64,000 bases of DNA, from contig NW_026622997.1 in NCBI RefSeq assembly GCF_023065955.2, positions 15,232,001 through 15,296,000 of the forward strand, read 5' to 3'. The DNA is from Ursus arctos. Its lineage: Eukaryota > Chordata > Mammalia > Carnivora > Ursidae. Under the pieces are notes generated by a model. That model was not told where the DNA came from. It saw nothing but the letters and a program-made list of their open reading frames with translations, and ran no database searches. Each line of letters begins with the position of its first letter. The stretch's first letter is position 1. Shown here in pieces: positions 35,197-48,065 of this stretch. A program made the translations under genes and the position numbers.

Positions 35197-37038
35197 TTTT
35201 TTATGAATTTCCATCATTTTATTTAAATTCAATTAATTAACACATAATGTATTACTAGTTTCAGAGGTCGAGTTCAGGGATTCATCACTCTTGTATAATA
35301 CCTAGTGCTCATTACATCATGCGCCCTCCTTAATGTCCATCACCCAGTTACCCCTATCGATTGACCTCTGGGCTCTTTCCATAGTTTTGCTTTTGTGGAC
35401 ATTGCTGCTATAAACATTGGGGTGCAGGTGCCCCTTCAGTGCACTACATTTGTATCTTTGGGGTAAATACCCAGTAGTGCAATTGTCGGGTCGTAGGGTA
35501 GCTCTATTTTCAACTTTTTGAGGAGCCTCCATACTGTTTTCTAGAGTGGCTGCACCAGCTTGCATTCCCACCAACAGTTTAAGAGTGTTCCCCTTTCTCT
35601 GCACATCTTTGCCAACATCTTTTGTTTCCTGTCTTGTTAATTTTAGCCATTCTGACTGAGGTGAGGTGGTATCTCATTGTGGTTTTGATTTGTATTTCCC
35701 TGATGCCAAGTGATGTTGAGCACTTTTTCATGTGTCTCTTGGCCATTTGGCTGTCTTTGGAGAAATGTCTGTTCATGTTTTCTGCCAATTTCTTGATTGG
35801 ATTATTTGTTTTTGAGTGTTGTTAAGTTCTTCATAGATTTTGGACACTAGCCCGCTATCTGATAAGACATTTGCAAATATCTTCTCCCATTCTGTTGATT
35901 GTTTTGGTTTAGTTAACTGTTACCCTTGCTGTGCAAAAGCTTCTTATCTTGACGAAGTCCTAATAGTTCATTTTTGCCTTTGTTTGCCTTGGCTTTGGAG
36001 ACGTGTCTAGCAAGAAGTTGCTGGCTGAGGTCACATAGGTAGCTGCCTGTGTTCTCCTCTAGGATTTTGATGGATTCCTATCTCACATTTAGGTCTTTCA
36101 TCCATTTTGAGTCTATTTTTGGGTACGGTGTAAGGAAATGGTCCAGTTTCAGTCTTCTGCATGTCCAATTTTTCCAACACCGTTTGTTGAAGAGACTGTC
36201 TTTTCTATTGGATAGTCTTTCCTGCTTTGTCAAAGATTAGTTGACCATAGAGTTGAGGGTCCATTTTTGGGTTCTCTGTTCTATTCCATTGATCTGTGTG
36301 TCTGTTTTTGTGCTAGTTACCTTGCTGTCTTGATGGTGACAGCTTTGTAATATAGCTTGAAGTCTGGAATTGTAATGCCACTGGCTTTGATTTTTTTTTT
36401 CAATGTTCCTTTGGCTATTTGGGGTCTTTCCTGGTTCCATATAAATTTAAGGATTATTTGTTCCAGCTGTGTGAAAAAAATTGATGGTATTTTGATAGGG
36501 ATTGCGTTGAATGCGTAGATTGCTCTAAGTAGCATAGACATTTAACAATTTTCTTCCAATCCATGAGCATGAAATGTTTTTCCATTTCTTTGTGTCCTCC
36601 TCAATTTCTTTCATGAGTGTTCTGTAGTTTTCTGAGTATAGATCCTTTGCAATTGTAAATGGGATCAACTCCTTAATTTCTCTTTCTTCTGTCTCATTGT
36701 TGGTGTATAGAAATGCAGCTGATATCTGTGCATTGGCTTTGCCACTTTGCTGAATTCCTGTATGAGTTCTGGCAATTTTGGGGTGAAGTCTTTTGGGTTT
36801 TCCACATAGAGTATCATGTCATCTGCGAACAGTGAGAGTTTGACTTCTTTGCTGATTCTGATACCTTTTCTTTCTTTTTGTGGTCTGATTGCCGAGGCTA
36901 GGACTTCTAGTACTATGTTGAACAACAGTGGTGAAAGTGGGCCTCCCTGTCATTCCTGATCTTAGAGGAAAAGCTTTCAGTTTTTCTCCTTTGAGAATGA
37001 TACTCGCTGTGGACTTTTCGTGTATGGCTTTTATGATA
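35197..37038 (-). mobile_element. 5'-truncated carnivore L1 with exact target-site duplications
   Basis: On the minus strand this holds the last part of ORF2, including the FADDMILY reverse-transcriptase motif (36665-36925) and a later ORF2 piece (36317-36541), broken by stops, then the 3' UTR. TAATTACCTTTCTTT occurs exactly at 35182-35196 and 37039-37053. Confidence 0.93.
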
Positions 37039-37184
37039 TAATTACCTTTCTTTCAAACAGAAACAAACTTGCTTTGCCCTTGGCTCCAGGAGCAGTCATC
37101 AAGTACTGAGTTCATGTCAGTGGGATAATACTATATTTGGTCTTTGTCCCTGGTCTCTGGCAAAAAGTTCCCTGAACTTAAATT

Positions 37185-37392
37185 TTTTTTTTTTTTTAAG
37201 ATTTATTTATTTATTTATTTATTAGACGGAGAGAGACAGCCAGCGAGAGAGGGAACACAAGCAGGGGGAGTGGGAGAGGAAGAAGTAGGCTCCTAGTGGA
37301 GGAGCCTGATGTGGGGCTCAATCCTGGAACGCTGGGATCACGCCCTGAGCCGAAGGCGGACGCTTAACGACTGCGCCACCCAGGTACCCCCC
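37185..37392 (-). mobile_element. SINEC in intron
   Basis: Reversed young SINEC. Flanks near GAACTTAAATTTT and AAACTTAAAATTT suggest a duplication. Confidence 0.92.
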
Positions 37393-37663
37393 AAACTTAA
37401 AATTTACTGAGTGATAGTAGCATCGTCTGTTTCTTATAGCAAGCCTCGTTGGACTATGCCTGAATTTATGCTCGGTAAGTCTCAGCGTGGGGCCCCTAGG
37501 TGGTTTGAGGGTAGGGGCTAGTCACTGAAAATACTAAACAGGATTAGAGAATGGGAAGTTTCAGCTCTACCCCCTGACCTCCAGGGAGGGAGAGGGCCTG
37601 GAGTTGGGGTTATAACAACTCTTGAAGAATGAGTGTAATAAGCATATCTAAAGCCACATTCTT

Positions 37664-37866
37664 TTTTTTTTTTTTTTTTTAAGATTTTATTTATTTATTT
37701 GACAGAGAGAGACAGCAAGAGAGGGAACACAAACAAGGGGAGTGTGAGAGGGAGAAGCAGGCTTCCCACGGGGCAGGGAGCCTGACGCAGGGCTCCATCC
37801 CAGGACCCTGGGATCATGACCTGAGCCAAAGGCAGACGCTTAACAGCTGAGCCACCCAGGCGCCCC
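37664..37866 (-). mobile_element. SINEC in intron
   Basis: Reversed SINEC with exact 15-bp duplications TAAAGCCACATTCTT at 37649-37663 and 37867-37881. Confidence 0.95.
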
Positions 37867-37881
37867 TAAAGCCACATTCTT

Positions 37882-38884
37882 GTTCTTGGAGCCTTCTCCG
37901 TCTCAGTAAATGGCAATTTTGTCACTGTTATTCCAGTTGTCATTGAGGCCTCCCTGACCTCTCCGTAGGACACAAGCCTCCCACACACCTGCCCCCTTTA
38001 CCCTTACAATGCTTTATGTTTGCCTAAGTTCTTCTTAGGGAGCATATATGTTCCAGTGAGGATGATACTTGGAACATAGTAAGTGTTCCATGAATCTTCA
38101 AATGGATGAATTTTCAGTCCTTGAAGAATTGGCCAAGGTGAGGTTATAGATGAAGGCAGGAAGCACCCCCAGACTGTGGCATTTTATACGCATCTCCTGT
38201 AGAATTTATGCTTTCTATTAGTCAATGGGGAGCTAAGAGTCTTTGGCAGGGACTTAGTTTTGTAGGCTGTCTTAGCTACAATGTGAGGAGTGGGAGGCTA
38301 GGAGCAAGGAAACCAGGTAGGTTAGTGTTAAGGGTGGATGAGAGTTTGAAATAAGGGGGCAGCAGTGTAGGGGCTGGGAGTGGTGTTCGTCTGATTGTAG
38401 CCTGACCCAACAACAGTGATGCCACTTCTGTCTGCTCTGCCTGCCCCTGTGTCTAAAGAGATTGAAGTCTTTAGGTCGCAGGAGAGTATTAGTGTGGACC
38501 TACATGAGAGAGAAGTAGTTGTCTTGGTGTACAGATTTTTCCTTCTCTGGGGGTTGGCTTGGCTGTGCTCCCTAGTTCAACCTGGCTTAACAGACCATGG
38601 ACAGACTGAAATTTGCAGGCCTTGTCTAGTGCCCGGTCCTGGGTGCCTGCTGTGCCAAACAAGGTCGGGGAGTTAGTGACCAGTTGGACTCTGGTTGATC
38701 TAGCTTACAGACTACCAGCACTGCCACTTACTAGTTGTGTGACTTGAGCAGTGCGTGCAATGTCTTAATTTTAGCCAGCAGACAAATGCAGATAATAGAA
38801 TCTGGGAATACTGACGATGGATATATTTTTGCTTGTCTAGCTCACATTGATGTACAAGTGAAGAAATAGGAATTAACTGATGTG
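37882..38884. other. Intronic DNA with one MIR fragment
   Basis: CCACTTACTAGTTGTGTGAC near 38725 is MIR-like. An 86-codon frame at 38416 is not recognised. Confidence 0.45.
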
Positions 38885-40710
38885 TGGAAGACAAAGTACA
38901 AAATTTGATGATTTTAGCAAATGTATGCAGTGGTGTGACCACCACAATCGAGACACAGAACATTTTAATCACTCCAGAAGATTCCCTCATGTCCTTTAAA
39001 GTCAGTCCTCAAGCGCCTCGCAACAATTGCACTGCTTTCCATAACCATAATTTTGCCTTTCCTAGAATTTAATGTAAATGGAATCGTGCAGCAAGTCTTT
39101 TGTGTCTGACTTCTTTCACTTAGCATAATGCTTTTGACCTCCATCTGTGGTGTTGTATATATCAGTGATTCATTTTTTTATTTGATGGATAATATTCCAT
39201 TGGCTGGATGTACCACAGTTTGTTAATCCAGTTGCTTATTGATGAATGTTAGGGTTTCCAGTTTTTGGCTATTACAAGTATTACTGCTGTTATTAGCATT
39301 CATTTACAAGTCTTGGTGGAGATATATGTTCTCATTTATCTTGGGTAACGTTATAAGAAATTGCCAAACATTTCCATTGCCAACAGCCATGCTGTCAAGT
39401 GTCTGTTTAAATTTTTCGCCTGCTTAAGAAATTGCATTGTCTTTTTATTATCGAGTTGTAACAATTCTTAGGTATTTTGGGTGCAATCTTTTATCAGATA
39501 CATGTTTCGCAAATACTTTCTTTGAGTAATTTTTTGTGTTTGGTTTATGTTAAGGATCAGAGTTCTTTTTTTTTTACATAAGGGTATTTTAGTATCATTT
39601 ATTGAAAAGGCAGTTGAAAATCAATTGATGATATATATATGGGTTTATTTCTGGACTGTTCTGTTCCATTGACATATGTATCTTTACACCATTTGTATAG
39701 GTTATGCAGTGTTACTCTTTTCAAAGTGTTTACTATTTTATATCCTTTGCATTTCCTTATAAGCTTCAGAATCAGCTTGTTAAAATAGATCTATTGAAGT
39801 TGGAGAGAATAGACATCTTAATGTTACAATCCATAACTATATGGTATCTCTTTATTTTTTTTAGGACTTTAATTTCTCTCAGCAACACTATACGTATTTC
39901 AGTATATAATACAGTTCTTGCACTATTTTTGTCAAGTTTAACTAAAGGTTTCATAGTTTTGATGCTATTGTCGTGGTACTCATTTCATGTTTGCTGCAAA
40001 TACAATAGAAATACAGATGATTTTTGTATATTGGCAGTGTATTCTACAAAACTGCAAAATTCATTTATTACCTTTTTTTTTTTTTTAATTCCATAGACTT
40101 TTCTACCCGGAGGATGATACTCCAAATGAAGATTGTTTTACCTGTTCCATCCAGTGTCTATGTCTTTTAGTTTTTGCCTCATTGTTCCTCCAGTGTAGTG
40201 TTGAAAGAAAAGGGTGAGAGCAGATCTTTCTCCTTGTCTTTTGGAGAGAAACACTTAGTCTTTCACTGTTAAGTTTAATATTAGCTGTAGTTTATAGATA
40301 CTTTTTTTAGTTCGGAAAAGAAAAGTTTCCTTCTATTCCTACTTTGAAATTTTTTAAAAAATGAGCAATGGATATTGAATTTCCTTTCAGATGCTTTTTC
40401 TGCATTGAGATGATCATGGTATTTTTCTTTAAGTGTGTTTATATGGTGTATTACATTGTTTTGAATGTTAAAACAACCCCACATTCCTCAGATACACCCT
40501 TTTTATATATTGATGGGTTATCCTTTTTGCAGGATTTGATTTATTAAATATTTAAGGTTTTCCCATTTACATTCATGAGGAATATTAGTAGCTTCCTTAA
40601 ATGCCTTTGTCTGGTTTTGTCATAAGGATCATGCAAGAGCTCATCAAAAGTGAGTTGGGTAGTGTTCCTCTTTTATTTCTTGGAAGAGTTTGCCTAGAAT
40701 TAGGATATTG

Positions 40711-41270
40711 GATTTTTACTGCTGCATAACAGACTACCACAAACTTAACAGCTCACAACAGCATACAAATTATTAGCTCACGGTTTCTGCAGGTTAAGAG
40801 TCCGGGTGTGGCTTTAGCTGGGTCCTCCGTTCTCCATCTCACAGTTGCGTTCAGGGTGTTAGCCTGCCTCTTAGGACTGCTGGCAGAATTCAGTTCCTGG
40901 TGACTGTAGGACTTACAGTCTTACAGGACTTAGAGTGGCTTGCTTCTTTAAGTCAGCAGGAGAATCTTTGTGATACCAAGGAAGGTCCCAGTCTCTCTTT
41001 TAAAGATTTACGCTTAATGGAGTTGGATCTGCTTATGATAATTTCCCTTTTCGGTAACTCAGAATCAGCTGATGGAGACCTTAATTGTATCTGCAGAATC
41101 CTTTTACCTTTATCATATAACTTATCCCATCACCCTTGCTGTATTCTGTTGGTTGGAAGTAGATCACAGGTTCCGTCCACACTCAAGGGGACAGGTCATA
41201 CAAGAGTTAGACATGGCTTGACTCACTGAGGTTACTAAGCTGTATCTGCCACAGTTTGTATGCTTTCTTA
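40711..41270 (-). mobile_element. MaLR-type LTR, antisense, in old L1
   Basis: ACTGCTGCATAACAGACTAC, GGTTTCTGCAGGTTAAGAGT, TAGCTGGGTCCTCCG and CACACTCAAGGGGACAGG fit a reversed MaLR LTR. Boundaries are approximate. Confidence 0.6.
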
Positions 41271-41799
41271 AGTGTTCAGTAGAATTAATCTGGGCCAGGA
41301 CTTTTCTTTTGGGGAAGGTTTTAACTACAAATTCAGTTTCTTTGCTAGATATTGGGCTATTCTAGTTATCTGTTTCTTCTTTTGTGAACTTTCATAGTTT
41401 GTGCTCTTCAAGCACTCTAATCTGAATTGTATAATTTACAAGAATAAAGTTAATAATATTCTCATTATCCTTTTAATATCTGTAGGCTCTATGGTGATGT
41501 CTTCTCTTTCATTTCTTATTTGTGTCTTTTTTTTTTTTTTTTTACATGATCAGTTTGGCTGGAGGTTTATACATTTTGATCATTTTGAAGAATCAACTTT
41601 GGTTTCATTGTTTTTTTTCCTCCTTTATTATTCGTCCATATTCTATTTAATAGCTTTATGCTTTTATCTTTATTTTCTTCTCTTATTTTGAGTTTAATTT
41701 GTACTTTTCTAGTTTCTCATGGTGGAAGCTTCAACTATTGATTTTAGGCCCTTTTTTTTGAAAAAAATAGTTAATAAATTTCCTTGCGGGTATTGCTTT

Positions 41800-42307
41800 T
41801 CTTTTTTTTAACCAAAATCATTTTTGTTTTAGTCTTCAAAGAACAAACTTCTTTTTCCAAGGTAATGATTAATTTACAAAAATGGCATTTACAATGCATC
41901 TTCAAAATATTTCCCTTTAACAGGAACCTTAGCTTTACAGAATCCAAATATTAAAAGGTTAAAAAAAAATTTCTGTTTTGTTATTATAGGACAAAACAGT
42001 AAGTCAAGGAAAGCCATTCATTTTTCAGGACCTTCTCCAGGAACCAGCATTGTTACATTATTTCCATTTAGCAAAATTTTATCTAATTTAGTGATCCTTC
42101 TTCCTTCTGGTGTGATTTCAAACTTAGTGACATCCTCCAATACCCTATTGACAAAGTCATCATACCCCAAAAGTGTGCCAACAATTTCTTTATCATTTTA
42201 TATCACAATGTGAATTCTTCATCCTATAAATTTGTCCACAAGCTCTAGAGGCAGAGGCTGTGATGGGTTAGTGGTAGTGTTAGCTGTCATGGCTATGCCA
42301 GAAGTCA
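41800..42307 (-). mobile_element. LSM5 retrocopy insert, full extent
   Basis: The insert spans the degraded poly(A) tail, the 3' UTR, the dead LSM5 frame and a short 5' leader. The flanking CGGGTATTGCTTT is identical at 41787-41799 and 42308-42320, a 13-bp target-site duplication. Interrupted host sequence on both sides is old antisense L1. Confidence 0.9.
42018..42290 (-). pseudogene. LSM5P: LSM5 processed pseudogene
   Basis: Read on the minus strand from ATG at 42290 to TGA at 42018, this matches LSM5, a small Sm-like protein of the U6 snRNP/LSm ring. It begins MTANTTTNPSQPLPLELVDK, has the Sm1 part KEIVGTLLGYDDFVN and ends with ITKLDKILLNGNN and VTMLVPGEGPE. Two in-frame stops (after FIG and after HIVI) destroy the frame, so it is non-functional. 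There are no introns, a T-run marks the poly(A) tail (41800-41809), and 13-bp target-site duplications flank the insert (41787-41799 and 42308-42320). It was copied by L1 machinery and landed in an older L1. Confidence 0.93.
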
Positions 42308-42334
42308 CGGGTATTGCTTTCAATCTAAAAAAAA

Positions 42335-42500
42335 ATTATTCAGGGGGAGGCGTGGATGGGAGGTTGGGCTAAGTAGATGATGGGCATTGAAGAGGGCACT
42401 TGTGAACACTAAGTGATGAATTGCTAAATTCTGTTCCTGAAATCAACACTACTACACTATATCTTGACTAACTTGAATTTAAACTAAACTAAAAAAAAAA
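42335..42500 (+). mobile_element. L1 3'-tail fragment
   Basis: GATGATGGGCATTGAAGAGG through TGAATTTAAACTAAACTAAA plus an A-tail is a carnivore L1 3' end. Confidence 0.75.
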
Positions 42501-43284
42501 TGATTCAGTTCAAACTATTTTTTAGTTTCACTTGTGATTTCTCTTTGGAATGGATTATTTAGGAGTATGTTGTTTAAACGTGGAATATTTGAAGTTTTTC
42601 CCCAAATACCATTTTGTCATCAATTTCTAATTTAATTTTATTATGGTCAGAAAATATATTTTGTATAATAGAATTTAAGAGGGTCTACCCTTAAAGTTAA
42701 TGAGATGGATTAACGGTGTACTTTGGTGAATGTTCTATATACACTTGAAAAGAATGATTCTTCTCTAGTTATTGAATAGAAGGTACTGTATGTATCAGGT
42801 CAACTTGGTTGGTAAGGCTGTTTGTTCAGTGTCTTAAAGCACTTCTCTCCATTTATAACTACATTATGTAGCAGGCATCTTCAGGGCTCTGAAATGGGTT
42901 AATTGGTGAAAGTCATTATACCCTTCAATTCATGGGTAGTTTTTTCTGTTGAGGGGCTGAGAGCATGGGGGTTGGTTGATTTGAGTGTCTGCTCTGCCAG
43001 GTACTGTTCAAGAATAGGGAATAAAGTGGAAGGCATTGATAAACCAGACATTGCCTTGTCTTCAGAAACTCGTGTCTTGGGGGGAATGAGAGACAGTTAT
43101 TAATGCAATGAAGGATGGAGGCGGGTATGATGTAGTAGAGCAGTCACGCAAGACAGTGTTCTACTGAAGAGATAGTGTAGTGGAAGGTGTAAGATTGTGT
43201 ATTAACGATGCTTGACATTCTTAGTAACGGTGGTAGTAGCCTTGTGTCTGTTGAGTTTGCCATGAGAGGAAGGGACTGGAACCT

Positions 43285-43750
43285 AGGAGACAGTGACAAT
43301 GGGTAGCGTTTGATATGTGTTTATTATGTGCCATGAATTCTCTTTAGCATGTTATGTGTATTCATTTTTTTTTCTTTTTTTATAAAGATTTTATTTATTT
43401 ATTCGACAGAGATAGAGACAGCCAGCGAGAGAGGGAACACAAGCAGGGGGAGTGGGAGAGGAAGAAGCAGGCTCATAGCGGAGGAGCCTGATGTGGGGCT
43501 CGATCCCATAATGCTGGGATCACGCCCTGAGCCGAAGGCAGACGCTTAACCGCTGTGCCACCCAGGCGCCCCTGTATTCATTTTATTACCAGTGTCACCC
43601 TTTGAGAGTGGGTACTGTTATCTCCATTTATTGCAAAAGGAAACTGAGGCACATAGAGGTTAACTGGCTCAAGCTGCAAGTAAGTTGTTGGGTGAGGATT
43701 CACGGCTGAGCAGTGTGGCTCCAACATGCGTGTGAGCTGTCAGCCATTAT
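43285..43750 (-). mobile_element. MIR, antisense, split by a SINEC
   Basis: TTTATTATGTGCCATGAATT before and GGAAACTGAGGCACATAGAG after the SINEC form one reversed MIR. Confidence 0.82.
43369..43572 (-). mobile_element. SINEC inside intronic MIR
   Basis: Reversed young SINEC with duplications TGTATTCATTTT at 43357-43368 and 43573-43584. Confidence 0.95.
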
Positions 43751-44750
43751 GCTGATAATCCCATTGACAGATAATAAGGATTTGATCTAGGCTAGATAGA
43801 ATGGCATTGGGAATGTAGAGAAGCAAACAGATGGGAGAGGGCTTACTGGGGTAGAATCTATAGCACTGAGGTAAAGTAGAGGAGGGGCAATGTGCTGAAA
43901 AGGAACTATTTCTCACCAGAGAGATGGGGAGAGGATGTAATACCCATTACAGAAATATGAAAATCGGAAGAAGGAGCTGTAGGATGTATATACTTTTTAA
44001 AGATGTCTTCGAGCCAACCAAGCAGAGATTCCTTCCTGGGGTTCCAGAAAGGTGGGAGGTATGGAGGAAAAATGTGGTTATAATTTGTCATAGAGGTAAT
44101 ATTTGGATCTATGGGCATGTTGTGGTCACCAAAGAGAGAAGAAAATAGAAAAGAGAGGTTTTAAAAGACAACATAAAAAATGTACTATTTGTTGGATTAA
44201 AGAGTTTTGGGTGTGGAGGTATCACGGTTCAACGTCATGTTGATTCAGTAATGGTATCTCCAGGTGCTTATCATCTAGTGTTGCCCAGTGTGTCATTACG
44301 AAAGTGGTGTGCAGTAGAGGGAATATTGTGGCAGGACGTGGAAGAGCATGGCTCTGTTTTTACGTAGCCTGTGTGTGTCTGCTGCCTTCGATATATTACC
44401 TTAGAAGTGAGCCTTAGCTGCCTTCAGAGGAAAATAAAAATCAGTAAGAGGATTAAAAATGGAAAAGAGCTTTATACAATTTGAGATTGGTCTTGAGCCA
44501 ATTAGTTAACCACTTAGATGCCCTCATGAAGGTGGGATTATGTAACTCCATTGGAATGATTCCAAAAAGAAAAACATTTGTGATTATACTGTAGCTGGGT
44601 TTTTGACCTGAAAAGATCTTGGGTAGTGAAGTCAAATTCTCATTCTCTAATTAGTGTTTTGGGTTTTAGCCATACTTTCACCACGAAAATCTGAGAAATT
44701 TGATAAACTTTTAAAAATCGTCCCCCTCTTGCCTCGCTGGCCTTCTTCAA
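43751..44750. other. Intronic DNA, partly antisense L2-like
   Basis: Phrases such as GGAGAGGATGTAATACCC are weakly L2-like. No gene was recognised. Confidence 0.35.
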
Positions 44751-44754
44751 TGGT

Positions 44755-44895
44755 TGAATCACTTTAAGCCTTTATTTTCTTATCTAGAAATTGGGGATAA
44801 TGATATCTAGTCTCATTAATTCAGAGGGCAATCCGGAGGATTACAGGAGCTGTTGAATAGAAAAGCACTTTGTAAACTGAGAACTCTATAATTAC
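44755..44895 (+). mobile_element. MIR fragment in intron
   Basis: TTTATTTTCTTATCTAGAAATTGG (split by divergence) and AAAAGCACTTTGTAAACTGA match a sense MIR 3' part. Confidence 0.65.
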
Positions 44896-47800
44896 AACTG
44901 TCCCTTGGGGTTGCGGTGTGTTGATGGTGTTGGTTCATCTCTCAGGTTCATCTGCTATCACTACCCTTCTGCTGCCAGCGCCTTTATCTTGCAGAGAAAA
45001 ACAATGTACAGTGTGTTTCATGAAATTTATCCTTTGAACTAATGCTAAGTTACTGGCACACAGGAATGAGTGCTCCTTTGCTTACCCCAGATATACACCC
45101 TCTGTTGCCAGCCAGTTTTTCTGACGTACAGTGCTTACCAGTGTGAGACTGGAGCAAAGCACATGCTTCCTTTTAAACTATGAAAAACTGCAGTACTGGT
45201 TTCAGCAATTGGTGTATGTTTCTGATTCTATATACATATAATTGTGGACAGTTCTCCTCCCCCCACTTCTCTCCCTTCCTCCCTCCCTTTTCTCTCTTAT
45301 TAAATCCCAGGACAAGGTATGAGACACGCATCCCATACAGAAGCGTAAACTAAGCAGTTTGTGGTGTCTTCATATCTGGTCTCAGTGGGAGGAATTGTAT
45401 GAGCTATACTTCCAGAAGAGTTCTTGTTGGCTGTAGGCATGCAGGGTACAGGGGTAAGTCCTTTTCAGTAAAAGGTAGCCTTTTTAGTGATCAGTCTTCC
45501 TCTCATCCCACTGCCCCACAAAGATACATACATACACTAGGGCCCAGAGTCCAAATTGCGCTGGTCTAGTCATATGGGAAGTCAGAGTTATGCTTCTCAA
45601 CGCTTCCTAGCAGAGTATGATGAGTAGCCAGTTGGGAGTGATTTTGTTGTGAATGGCTATAACGTGGTAATCACATATCTTTAACTAGGGTCATTCCAGT
45701 GGATAATAGATGCTTTTGAACTGGCCTTACATTTACTTGTGTTCTTTTCCCTAAAAGGGAGGCTATGACTCTCAGCCTCATCTAATCTCACCTCACCCCC
45801 ACCATAAGTAGTTCCTTAGTTCAAGAGGGTGATGACCTCTTGCTGTGTGGACATTCACTAAAGGTTACACTGTGTTGCAGTTTGGAAGGAATCAGGCAGG
45901 AAGATTGAAGATTTGTTTAGACTTTATCCAACAAAAGAATTGCCTGCCTAGCTCAGGGATGTTTTGTTTCTGAGTGACTCATTAGTGGGGACCATCTTCC
46001 ACGACTCTGTTTCTAAAAAAAGAGTAGAGAGACAGCTTTCCTGGATTCTTTCTCTAGGCTATTCTGTCCACTCCCCTGCAGTCTCTAAGATCACACTCTT
46101 AACTCTCCGGGGAAAGCGCTATAGCCATGCTCACGGTACCTGCCCAGCTAATGCGTGCTGCCACTGGTCGTGGGGCTGACACTTGACCCAAGTTGGATAG
46201 AGATCTGGGGTGGGATTTTTGGGGGGATGGTTTTTGAAATTATGAACTGAGAAGGCTTTCATAGAACTGGGAAGAAGCAGCTATGTGCAAGGGAAGTCGA
46301 GAAGAAAGTGAAGCAAGTGTGTAGAGAGAAATGAGTAATGCTCTGAGAATGACATCAGTTCACAAGAGCCTTCTAGTTCTGTCCCCAGCAACCTGCTTCT
46401 TCCCATGCATTCTGTAAGCTTATTCTCCTGTAAGCTAACAATAAATTCCCTCTTTTTGGTGAAGATAAGGTTTCTGTGACTTGAACTAAAATCTCCTTTA
46501 CTAAAATAAGAGGAGATGAACTATTATATGACTTTGTACTTTGTTTTTATCATATGACCAGTATAAGTAAACTACTATTGATGAATAGAGCAGGGCCCCG
46601 TTAATCAGCTACCAGAAGTATGTGGATGGATAGTGTACTTTAACAGACAGTTTGGCCATTAAATGATACGTGCAGAGCATTTCCTTGCGGTACCTGGCCC
46701 AAAGTTAAAGAATGTAATTACATCATAACTGTCTTATTAGCAGCTTTATCTGGCACTGTAGTAGTACTTCTCTTAGTTTCTTCTTTGCTACGTCATGCTT
46801 TCCTTGGTATATACTTATTGGGGTTTTAATAATGGTTCTTTTTCTAAAATAAATGATCGTGTGTATAACTTTTTTTTTTTTTTAATCAAACTGCCTGGGG
46901 TTTTTAGAATCATCCTTTGTTTAGACTAATAATACTCTTTGTAGAAGCAGGAGCTCTTACTAACTGTAGGTACTGTGATATGGAAACTCCCTTCCTCCAC
47001 TTCCTTCTGCCATCTGTCTCTGAAAAATTATAGTTCTGTTAGAACTTAAGTCATTTTACTTGGAGAACAACTTGTTGAACTTCCCTCAGTTTAGTAAATA
47101 CCACTGCAGTTCTTATCAACGCTACAATTTATCTTTTAGCTTTGCATTCTCACCCTGTCATTACAGTAGTCTGTAGAAAATAAGCACGGTGAATATTTGT
47201 TCTTTTTGGCTGCCCAGCAGATGAACTCCATATCTAAATCAGGAGAGTTCTCTACTTCATGATGTTTTGTGGGAAGCTGTGTCACTGCCCACGTGCTCCC
47301 CTTCCACTCCCAACCCTTGCATATCTTAATACCCAGACAGAATAAGGAAAAATTAGTATACTTTTAAAGTTCTCTTATCCCAGGTTGGGGCATACAAATT
47401 AGAGGTGTGAAATGGAGTGGTTTAGCTGTGTGGGTGGGGAGGCAGTGTGGAGTGTGGAGGTAGTAGTAGCCATAACTTAATTGCTCTGAACTCAAGCATC
47501 ACTGGCAACCACATTCTGAATTTTGATTTGAAATTGAATCCCTTGCATAGATTGTTGGCAGTGATTAAAAATTTTGGGGGGAGGTTCGTTTCATTAAGTT
47601 TGAAAGAGAGAGTTTGATCTAGCTGAATGCTTTTGTACCTTCCAAGACTGACTGCAATAGCTGTCCTTAGTTCCTTATTGTGTAGATTTCTGGTATTTTA
47701 TGGTGGAACTCCGGTCATGCCAGCCCCTCACCATAGTCTCTGTTTAGTCAAAAGACTATATTCCCTACTTTTCTTTATGGTCATTTTACACTTTGAAGCC

Positions 47801-48065
47801 ACTGTTGGAGTCTTTTTATTCTTTATGAGGTCGAGACTGTCATCTTTGATAGTCAAAACTAACCTAAGAGTTAAGGGTTTTCCTTACTATTTGTTGAAAT
47901 CAACTGGCTTTAATAATTTAGGGCAATTAGTGGCATTGGCATATTTAAAACAATGTAAGTTTACAGTGTATTCATGATTTACTTACTAGTTTCTGACTTG
48001 TTTTTCCTGATTTTTTAATTTATCAAAGCCATGTTTGTCTGTTCTGGAAAAATCTTTTAAGTACA
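44896..48065. other. Unique intronic DNA
   Basis: The longest repeat-poor stretch of the intron. A 116-codon frame at 47627-47977 has no recognisable similarity and does not begin with an ATG. Regulatory content cannot be judged from sequence alone. Confidence 0.5.

Larger units (their letters stand above)
38885..42850 (-). mobile_element. Old antisense L1, interrupted by a MaLR LTR, an LSM5 retrocopy and an L1 tail
   Basis: Reversed L1 text appears at 38885-40710, 41280-41786 and about 42510-42850 (for example GGATAATATTCCATTGGCTG, ACTTGAAAAGAATGATTCTT). All frames are broken; a 130-codon frame at 39704 is an antisense shadow. Confidence 0.78.

Noticed and set aside
36665..36925. Reverse transcriptase-like protein as a gene
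   Set aside because: It is a fragment of a 5'-truncated L1 ORF2 with later stops, not a gene.
39704..40096. 130-codon + strand frame
   Set aside because: Lies in antisense old L1 sequence; a shadow frame.
47627..47977. 116-codon frame in unique intron DNA
   Set aside because: No ATG start, no recognisable domain and a hydrophobic composition typical of T-rich DNA.
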